The notes below the pieces were generated by a model that was not told the DNA's origin, did no database searches, and worked only from the letters and a program-made list of their open reading frames with translations. 64,000 nucleotides of DNA from Limnephilus marmoratus. Lineage: Eukaryota; Arthropoda; Insecta; Trichoptera; Limnephilidae. Where the stretch lies: assembly GCA_917880885.1 (NCBI GenBank), contig OU862935.1:627501-691500 (forward strand), read 5' to 3'. Shown one piece after another: positions 55,988 through 64,000 of the stretch; position 1 is the first letter of the stretch; every line of letters starts with the position of its first letter. A program made the position numbers and the translations under genes.

Positions 55988-56330
55988 TTTTTTTTTTTTA
56001 CTTGAGCTCTACACAGAAGGGCATGAGAAAAATAATTTCTCACAGGGTCTGTGTAATCTATGGGGATGCTGTGTGGAGGGTATTTTTAAGGAAAGAAGAG
56101 AAGAATAAAAAGATAAGAGGGGTGGTTAGGAATATAGATTTCGGTGTGTTCAGGTCATCCGCCGCCAAGACCTTGACAAACCTCACCGCATGAACCAGGG
56201 CACCCCTGCTAAGTCACCAAACGTGGCGAACCACTTGAAGTGACCTATGGCAGAGGTGTTGGTTATCCAATAAATGGTTCCCGGGGCGGCGGTACCCATA
56301 CACTTTGGGAGGCGGGAGTGGGAATCCCGT
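55988..56330 (-). repeat. SINE-B, full length, reverse
   Basis: From the 3' tail (CTCTACACAGAAGGGCATGA, decayed hairpin) to the 5' start GGTACCGCCGCCCCGGGAAC at 56,300. Confidence 0.8.
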
Positions 56331-56334
56331 GAAC

Positions 56335-56556
56335 CGTCATAGGTTCATGGGGTAAGGTTTGTCTAAGTCTTGGAGGCGGAAGACCAGGACACACTAAACC
56401 CCAGATTCCTAGCAACTCCTTAAACACTTTTCCTTCCCAGAACTCTTCCCTACTTCCGTTCCTTTAAAAAACCCTCCACATAGCATCCCAAGAGATGGCA
56501 TAGGCCCTGAGGGAGGTTATTTTCCTCAAGGCCTCCAGTGTGGAGCTCATGTAAAA
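56335..56556 (+). repeat. SINE-B, 5'-truncated, head to head with the previous
   Basis: TTCATGGGGTAAGGTTTGTC ... CCTCCAGTGTGGAGCTCATG and an A-rich end. Confidence 0.8.
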
Positions 56557-56904
56557 AATAAATAAAAAATACACGCCTCCCAAATTGAAATAAATCTTAT
56601 ACTTCGTAAAACTTTCTCAAGAATTTAGTTGTCCAATATAAGCACGTTTTAAATCGGTTTTGGTACGAATTAAAGACAATTAAACCAACGTATTTTTCCC
56701 GAGCAATCCGATGTGTATCCTCGGGAAGACTGATGTAAAGCAGACAGATAAAGCGATACTTGGTGTTATTTTCTCTTCTGAAGCTGGATTAGAAAAACAA
56801 ATATTTAGATTATCCGATCACATGGTTTGCTGCCAGCAATAATAATTACGATTGTACACGGTGCACTGAAACTCGTGGTACAAGCGGAAGCTGTATACAA
56901 ACAC

Positions 56905-57120
56905 TATACCCTAAAATATATTCAGAATCTTAACGACGTAAGTAAAGAAGCCGTGTATACAAATTGCGACTCGTGACCCGTGTATTGGGCGGACCTACTG
57001 TCGAATTTGCCCTCTCAAAGAAAAGAAGAAAAAGACTAATAATGGGAATCTTAACGACGTAAATGAAGAAAACGTGTAAACAAATATACGCCCGCGGTAC
57101 GACGTATTGGACGTAGTTGT
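56905..57120. repeat. Dispersed element, inverted with 60955-61165
   Basis: ATATATTCAGAATCTTAACG ... GACCCGTGTATTGGGCGGAC ... CAGTAGG(...)TCGAATTTGCC is found as the reverse complement at 61 kb. GAATCTTAACGACGTAA occurs twice within it. Confidence 0.75.
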
Positions 57121-57149
57121 ATATCTGTTGATTGCGTTCAAACCCAGGT

Positions 57150-57690
57150 AATTTAAAGTTTTTTGGAGGGTCGTAACCTCTGGTCTGGAGCTCCAAAATA
57201 CCTGAAAAATACCCTCGACTCTGTGCAGAAACAGGCGGTCCGTTTAATAGATTATCCCATCTTAACAGACGGATTGCAATCTTTAGAGCACATCGGGCGT
57301 CGGGTGGGAATGCTATCCTTGTTCTACCGGTATTACAATGGAAGATGCTCCGAGGAACTAGCGTCATTGATTTTCGGCACCGGTGCATAGTCGGGAAACA
57401 CGCCAAACGCATGCCCAATATTTGTACACGTACACGGTTGACATTTGTCACATAAGAACGGGTCGTTTCCGGTCTTTCTTCTTCTTCGACTCTTTCTTGT
57501 GTTCAACAGCTCGGCTGTGGAATGATTTGCCGACCTCTATGTTTCTTCCTTCCTACAACATGGGTCTCTTCAAGACCAATGTTCATTCCTTCCTTTCCCC
57601 AAAAAGACCCTCCACAGAGCATACCAGATGACATAGGCCCTGAGGGAAATTATTTTACTCAGGGCCTCCTGTGTGGAGTTAATGTAAAAA
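57150..57690 (+). pseudogene. LINE-L copy c, 3' end
   Basis: [49 protein letters not shown], then a frame change, [20 protein letters not shown] and SPKRPSTEH. The tail has the intact hairpin and CCTCCTGTGTGGAGTTAATG plus A run: the best preserved LINE-L 3' end here. Confidence 0.8.
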
Positions 57691-57934
57691 AAAGAAGCCC
57701 ACCACATAAAGGAGATATAAAAACTACGAAGCACCACACAAAGAGGAGACCGATTATACTAAATTCTCTTGTAGAGTCTTCTGTTTTCCGCTTGTACCAC
57801 TAGTTTCTGGACACCGTGTATAATGCACGAGAGGTATAGATAAATATTATTATTACCTATGTATGAGGCGTGCTTAACTTGCGGTTTTTGAAGCAAATTA
57901 ATATACTCGTAAGTAACCGTATTATTATTTTTTT

Positions 57935-58110
57935 CATGTGAATACCGCACAAGAGTCCCAATTGCTACCGTCTGGAGCCGTAAGACTATGGCATCCCCAT
58001 ATTGGGTATATTGTGAGGCTGAAGGTAGTAGGGAAAGGAAGGAGACGGGGAAGGTGAAGGTGGGGTAGTACCTGGCAATTCAGATCTGGTCACCAAACAC
58101 GGAATGAAAC
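57935..58110 (-). repeat. SINE-A 3' fragment
   Basis: Inverse of the SINE-A end: GAATACCGCACAAGAGTCCC ... ATTGTGAGGCTGAAGGTAGT. Confidence 0.7.
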
Positions 58111-58269
58111 GGAAGCTAACGACACTAAAAAGAGAGCATAACATAAGAAAGCATATACATCTATAGGATTTAGCTTGCGAGAGAATGAGATGAGCAATAA
58201 AATATTTATATTTATTTCACGGGTATTCGGTTCCAATATAATACGATAAATTCACGGTCCCACAATCCG

Positions 58270-58350
58270 CAAGTATCCTTTGGTGTAGTGGTATAAAGCG
58301 CCTGACGAGCCTCTGCAGACATTTAGCGGATCAAGGATCGAATCCTACGA
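58270..58350 (+). repeat. tRNA-like SINE head
   Basis: TTTGGTGTAGTGGTATAAAG (A-box-like) and GATCAAGGATCGAATCCTAC (B-box-like), followed by an A-rich run. The cloverleaf is poor, so not called as a tRNA. Confidence 0.4.
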
Positions 58351-58359
58351 AATCCAAAA

Positions 58360-59027
58360 AAAAAATATTTTTATTTTTGTAAAATTAATTTCCAATCTTC
58401 AAAACACTCCAAAATGAACAGGCAAACACAAAAGAAAGCGTCATCTAGCGACTCCAAAACAGAAAACACAAATACTAATAAAACGACCAAATGTATAGGA
58501 AAAGGTGCACTGAAATTCTACGACAAAAATATGGAAAAAATCACCCTTCACATTGATAAAAAAAAGTGCTTCGTAGTCTTCTCCACTCTTGTCTACTTTA
58601 GTTTTCTGAAGGTTTCACTTCTACCGCGTGTTTTTTTTTAATTCATAATTTTTAATGACTTTTCAAAGGAGTGTTGATGTTGAACATTGTTGATTTATCT
58701 GGTCTCGCTAGAGTTGATGTAGCGATGAGTTCCACGAATTAAACACAATAACAACACTATAAATAATTTAATGTATGGATGTCGACAGCTTAAGTCATAC
58801 ACAACGTAAGTGTACACCACCCTGTTGACAGGTCCCTTAGAGTAAATTACGTTTTGGTTAGTAATTACTAATTACAAATTACTAATAAAATTAATTTATG
58901 ATTAATAATGAATTAATTAATTTAATTAATGTAAAGCAAAAGCAAAATAACAAGAACAAAAAAAAACCTAATTTTTGGCTGAATTTTTTTTTTAATTATA
59001 TAAATAACGCGAAATTTTCATTTTTTT
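58360..59027. other. Non-coding, nothing recognised
   Basis: A 75-codon frame at 58414 is Lys/Thr-rich and its end lies in a dispersed repeat shared with 4.6 kb; not called. Confidence 0.3.
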
Positions 59028-59238
59028 GCATGAACTCCGCGCAGGAGGCGCCCCGAGGAAAATAATTTCCCTCAGGGCATACGGGGATGCTGCGTGGAGG
59101 GTCTTTTTGATGAGATAAAGGAGTGATCAAGGATCTTGAAGAGACCCATGTTGTAGGTGTTAGGAAATGCAGAGGCTGCCAAATTGTTCCACAGCCGAGC
59201 TGTTGAACTCCAAGAGCGAGTCGTAGAAGCGACCCGTT
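59028..59238 (-). pseudogene. LINE-L copy d, 3' end
   Basis: STARLWNNLAASAFPNTYNM and [13 protein letters not shown], then the hairpin and tail at 59,040-59,080. Confidence 0.7.
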
Positions 59239-59345
59239 GCCTGCGTGGTCGAGAGGTAGGACTCTTGACTCGCAATCCGAAGGTCGTGGACAAATAAATT
59301 TTATTTGATTAATATACGTTTTTTCACAAATAATTAATTAAAAAT
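59238..59345 (+). repeat. SINE-A head only
   Basis: CTGCGTGGTCGAGAGGTAGG, ACTCGCAATCCGAAGGTCGT, then ATAAATTTTATTTGATTAAT; joined to the LINE-L copy in the opposite orientation. Confidence 0.6.
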
Positions 59346-60190
59346 AATATAAAGAAAGATTTCACTTTTATTTATTTTTATTTTAGTACATAAAACAGGC
59401 ATGTTGCCCAAAAATTATATACATGTATGATTTAAATGCAATGCATAACAGAAATTATAACAAAAATAATTAGCTAAATATGCAAAAGTGAATGATAAAC
59501 AAGAATAAGTAAAAGATGGAATACAAAAGAATCACCAACAATATATTATTGGCACCTGTGCTGATGGGACAATGATTTAGTAGGTACAATATTGCTTGAC
59601 TTTGAAGAAAGGGCTTCATCGCAATATCAGCTTTATATGATTGATGGTAAAATATATTTTTTAATGAGTTTAAATGGGTCATAGGCCAGTGCAATTAGCG
59701 ATCCGCGATCGGAATTATTCCGGTAGTCCCAATTTTTTTTTAAATATTTTATATACTCATCTCCTGATGTAAAATCTGAGTTTTCGACCTTGGGTCACTT
59801 GAGCTTTCGCCGCCATTTTGAAAAAACCAGCCGAAATCGCGCCAAAATCTAGTTTTTCTCAAATATCTCGTTTCCAATAAAAATTTCGGATAAAATAGCT
59901 TTACAAGTTAAGCAGAACATAAAATTACCTACAATTTTTATAGAAAGAATTTTCTTCTATCTCTAATAAATATCGATATATGTAGTCGTACAAACGTGTA
60001 TAAAAAAACAGGTAAATTGCCCGACTTGGCGTTAATTGCACTGGCCTCTCATTAAAAATATTAATTTTATTATTAGAGCCGTGTATAGTGTTATAATGTT
60101 CGTGGTAAAGGGGAGAAACATCCTGTATTTGTGTGGTGGGATTTAATATAGAAAATATCTTGCATCCTCCTTGTTGAATTTCTTGATGGT
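59346..60190. other. Non-coding, nothing recognised
   Basis: AT-rich; no gene or repeat match. Confidence 0.3.
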
Positions 60191-60529
60191 GTGTTGATGT
60201 TAATTTGGGATAAAATATTTGGTGAATCAACTGATGCATGTATAACTTGTCGAAGAAATATAGCAGATTCGGTAATGTTATTTAAAATTACACATAACTT
60301 AATCGATTGTCCTGATCTTCTTCAACGCCTATCCTTCCATGTTCCAAATCGCAACAGTAGACAGTCGCTTACCTTTAATCTCCCTCTTTGCAAGACCAAC
60401 TTTAAACAGAACTCATTTATCTACAGATCCACACACTCATTTAACTTAAATTATTACCACATTGACATTTTTAACTCAACTTTACGTGACATAAAACGAA
60501 AACTCACCAAGCAACATGACTCAAACTAG
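60191..60529 (+). pseudogene. LINE C-terminal remnant
   Basis: VMLFKITHNLIDCPDLLQRL, SFHVPNRNSRQS and LPLCKTNFKQNSFIYRSTHS match the C-terminal pattern of the LINE at 51.1-51.7 kb ([20 protein letters not shown]). Confidence 0.65.
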
Positions 60530-60954
60530 AAAGTTCAATCCCTATATATTCCCGTCATTTACCACTTAAGGCGGTACACAATCCTAATAATTTTTGTTTG
60601 TTTAAAACTCACATTTTAATCATTTCCGGCGAATTCGTAACTAAATTAACTTTTTTATTTCCATGGCGCACGAGGAATGCAAGTTATTTATATTTTAGAT
60701 TAATTAAAACAGTACCTTTAATTTATATATTTTACGTACAACGATTTTAAAACTTTATAACCCGTTTTTCAACTATAAAGTTAGCGGTTAGCACCAGATT
60801 TTATTTTTCTAGACGATGAATTAATAATTTCGGAAGGACAACATGGAGACACATTTTAAATATTTGTACCACGTTCTTCAGAATTAATTAAAATGAACGC
60901 GGCGGAAAGGTCGTATTTCCAGGCCTGCTAGGGTGAATTCGACCGTACGTTCGT

Positions 60955-61165
60955 CCAATTCGCCGTGCCGCGACGTATATTTGTTCACACGCTTTCTTCA
61001 CTTACGTCGTTAAGATTCCCACATTATTTTATCTTCTTCTTCTTTTTTTGATAAGGCAAATTCGACAGTAGGTCCGTCCAATACACGGGTCGCGAGTCGC
61101 AGTTTGTATACACGGCGTCTTTACTTAAGTCGTTTAGATTCTGAATATATTTTAGGGTATATTGT
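60955..61165. repeat. Dispersed element, inverse of 56905-57120
   Basis: TTCTTCACTTACGTCGTTAA ... GGCAAATTCGACAGTAGGTC ... CACGGCGTCTTTACTTAAGT. Confidence 0.7.
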
Positions 61166-61469
61166 CGTCTTAATCCTATCCCTATGTTCCTCCTCCCCCC
61201 CCCCCCTTTTTTATATTTTGTAACTAAACAATAAAACTAAGAAAATACCCTTACACTGTCACACTTTATTATTAATTATTATCAGTGGAAAGTTCATAAT
61301 TGGCATAATTATCATATTATTATTGTATTATTTTGTAATTTCTGATTTGCTGTCAACTTTCCCTAAAATAAATAAAATAAAAATTAAAAATAAAAAAAAA
61401 TATTTTGTGTAGAAGCAATAAAACTGAAAGTTAGGGTTGTTTATAGTGTAATAAGTAATAACATTAGGT

Positions 61470-61770
61470 CGTTATACGTTCCAAATTGATCAGATAAACC
61501 TTCGCGATAAGCAATTACACGGGTTAATTTTCTTTGTACGGATTCGATTCTAAAATTGTGAACCTTATAATTGGGAGACCAAATAGTGGATTCGTATTCC
61601 AAAATACTTCGCACAATTGATTTATATAATGTTAAAGTTAATTCTGTACTTTAAAAACAATTTGCAATTCTTAGCGTTAATCCTAATATTTGTGACGCAC
61701 TCTCTGAAATTGTATCTACATGTATCTTGAAGCTAAGTGACGAGTCAAATGTCACGACCAAGTCTTAAAT
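61470..61770 (-). pseudogene. LINE reverse-transcriptase thumb remnant
   Basis: Minus frame: SFKIHVDTISESASQILGLT, one stop, TLYKSIVRSILEYESTIWSP and RIESVQRKLTRVIAYREGL. Same type as the 51-kb LINE. Confidence 0.65.
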
Positions 61771-61778
61771 TGAAATTA

Positions 61779-62165
61779 TCTATATATATATATATATAAA
61801 TCAATATGTTTGTTTCTGGGTTTGTATGTATGTGTATATATATGACCGCTATGCATTGCTAAACCATTCATCCGATTGCGATGAAACTTTGGGGATTTGA
61901 TGTGTGCATGCCCGCGATGGTTTCTGTATACAAAAGTGAGCCCTGGCATCATGAAATTATGCATTGCTAAACCGTTCATCCGATTGGGATTAAAATGTGG
62001 GGATTTGTAGGGAGGAGTGGGAAGGGGGAGCCAGAGGGCGGAGTGGGAAGGGGGAGCCGTAAGGGGAAGGGTAAAGGGGGAACTCGGAAGGGTGCGGAGG
62101 GGAAGGGGAAAAGGGGAACTCGGAAGGGTGCGGAGGAGGAGGGGAACTAAAAGCCATCCGCAGGG
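61779..62165 (+). mobile_element. Possible Helitron with GGGA-rich core
   Basis: TC followed by a TA run after an A; AACC-TTCATCCGATTG-GAT repeats at 61863 and 61972; GGGAAGGGG tandem run at 62005-62150, as in the 37453 Helitron. The 3' end is not certain. Confidence 0.4.
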
Positions 62166-62754
62166 CCTAGCAGCAAAAACCTGCTTCAACTGCTAGAGTT
62201 TAATAAAGGGACATTGTTAATGTGGTATGTGTTTGAAAATTTATTTTTGTTCTTTGTGAAGGAAAATAAAATAAAAATTAAATTATATTTAAAAAAAATT
62301 AAAAATTAAATTTAATGTAAAATTAAAATTCAATAAAATACTTGGAAATAAAAAAAATATATATCTACCCAGCTGCATGGCGTACGACGCTCCCTTCCCG
62401 AAAATGTCACCATCCTTGGATAATTTAATTTATAAAACTTATAACTTATAATATATCCATTACTAGTAGCACAATAATACGCAAGGCCTGAACCGCGTGT
62501 TCCTTCGAACAAGGCACAAAACTAACTAGCTATGTACGTGACCATAATGACTACACTCTTCAATATAAATCTCTAATAACGCTATATTATTAGTTATTAG
62601 TTACCTGTAATTGAGATGGTAGTAGAATGAGCTCATTATTATGCAACATTGATTGTTTTATAAGGAGATTTATAAATATTATACAAGTCATCATCGTCAT
62701 AATAAGATGACGGTACTTGATTATTAGCTAATTCATTACTATTTTACGATAAAA
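62166..62754. other. Non-coding, nothing recognised
   Basis: AT-rich; no gene. Confidence 0.3.
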
Positions 62755-63076
62755 CTAGCTGACCCGGCGAACTTCGTACCCCGTTAGATTCAATAACTGC
62801 TGTGTTAACTTATTAGCTGAATTAAATTCAGTTTTTTTTATCAAGTTAAAAATTACACAATGAAGCAATTATCGATGCGCAACTGTCCGTGTTTTATTTT
62901 TGGCAGCATCAGAGAAAGCGTTGTGTACGGATTTATATTTTTGAGGGGTGCAGACATACGATCATTGTTTGTCTCATTTTCGACTATATTGACATTTAGT
63001 GTGTAATTACTAAACGTGCTGCTCATATGAGACAGACATAATTTGACCATAACGACGTTAGGGTCAAATTAAGAGA
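62755..63076 (-). mobile_element. Helitron-like 3' terminus and adjoining DNA
   Basis: AAGTTCGCCGGGTCAGCTAG before T on the minus strand. The 5' end was not found. Confidence 0.4.
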
Positions 63077-64000
63077 TTCGGCCGAGTTTCGTTAATTTAC
63101 TCATTGAAGAGTTCCGTTACTTTTTCAGAACCTAACTAAACTCTCATCAAACTACCCTTGAAGTATATCCTTTCCAATAAAAAAAGAATCATCGAAATGG
63201 GTTGGCGTGATATTGAGTTATTCGTCCATTTGTCGCGCACATACTTAATGCAAATTTAAGACTTATATGATTTTCTCATGGATGCCATTGTCAGAACTGA
63301 ACCAAATTAAAATGGGACCACACGAGAAGCACCAGCTTTCAAATAAAAAAAGAATCATCAATATCGGTTAACTCAGTCGAAAGTTCTGAGGTAATAAACA
63401 TAAAAAAATAATAAAAACATAATTTTTTTTTAAATAAAATAATAAACAAAAATTTTAACAAAACAAAAAAACGACTTCAAAAAATGCACTAAAAATTAAA
63501 AAAATAATTTCGTATTCTTCTACAACTTTATAATCAACTTACCTTTTCTACTCATCAATATGTACGTACGATTGTTATTTTTGGAGTCGGTGTCGGCGGG
63601 AGAGGAGCTGTCAAGTGAACACGCCGGGCCGCGGGTACCTTGGTTGACACCGACTCCAAAAATAACAATCGTACCTACATATTGATGAGTACAGAAGGTA
63701 AGTTGATTATAAAGTTGTAGAAGAATACGTAATTATTTTTTTACTTTTAAGTGCATTTTTTGAAGTCCTTTTTTTGTTTTGTTAAATTTTTTGTTTATTT
63801 TTTGATTTTTAGTGAATCTGAAGTACACTAACTAATTCGATTAAGATTCGGCCGAGTATCGTAAATTTGTTCTTCTCTCTCCACCAACCAACTCTCATCA
63901 AACTACCCTTGAAGTACATCCTTTCCAATAAAAAAAGAATCATCGAAATCGGTTGGCGTGATATTGAGTTATTCGTCCATTTGTCGCGCACATACTTAAT
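63077..64000. repeat. Direct repeats flanking a 160-bp-arm palindrome
   Basis: GATTCGGCCGAGT-TCGT ... CGTCCATTTGTCGCGCACAT occurs at 63077-63250 and 63845-64000 (cut by the window end). Between them, arms 63434-63594 and 63646-63805 are inverted, with a 51-bp spacer. Confidence 0.85.

Overview
The window looks like insect nuclear DNA. It is AT-rich, has one protein-coding gene split by long introns, and is otherwise packed with eukaryotic transposable elements (Helitrons, hAT, piggyBac-like and Harbinger-like elements, LINEs, tRNA-derived SINEs, Penelope-like and Gypsy remnants). The (CCTAA)n/(TTAGG)n motif at 52.6 kb is the ancestral insect telomere repeat. The insect order cannot be fixed from the sequence alone. 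No bacterial genes, operons or CRISPR arrays were seen.

The only host gene I can support is a neprilysin-like M13 zinc metallopeptidase on the minus strand. It runs from a proposed first coding exon at 55,538 to a stop codon at 22,612. Thirteen coding exons, all with GT/AG borders and matching phases, give a 772-residue type II membrane protein: a short cytosolic tail, one membrane segment, an N-terminal Cys-rich M13 domain, then the catalytic HExxH, ENIAD and terminal CxxW motifs. Twelve exons are firm; the first is an inference.

Region by region: 0-5 kb holds a piggyBac-like fragment, a 5'-truncated R4/Dong-type LINE, a tRNA-Phe-like pseudogene and a Helitron. 5-9 kb is a nested stack: an RTE-like LINE fragment split by a hAT element, itself split by a second hAT element that holds LINE pieces and a small MITE. 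9.2-14.1 kb has three Helitrons; two carry arrays of perfect heat-shock-element sequence. 15-19 kb has short tandem repeats, a TIR element and an inverted SINE pair. 20.4-21.7 kb is a satellite with a 177-bp higher-order unit. 22.6-55.5 kb is the peptidase gene, its introns filled with SINEs, LINEs, Helitrons, three piggyBac-like TTAA elements, hAT elements and a transposon that carries telomere-type repeats. 55.7-64 kb is again repeat DNA, ending in a long palindrome between direct repeats.

Recurring families linked by direct comparison inside the window: LINE-L (3' ends at 6.6, 35.8, 39.7, 57.7 and 59.0 kb), SINE-B (which carries the LINE-L 3' end), SINE-A and SINE-C (tRNA-headed), several Helitron subfamilies, and piggyBac-like MITEs. 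Family names such as SINE-A or LINE-L are local labels, not database names.
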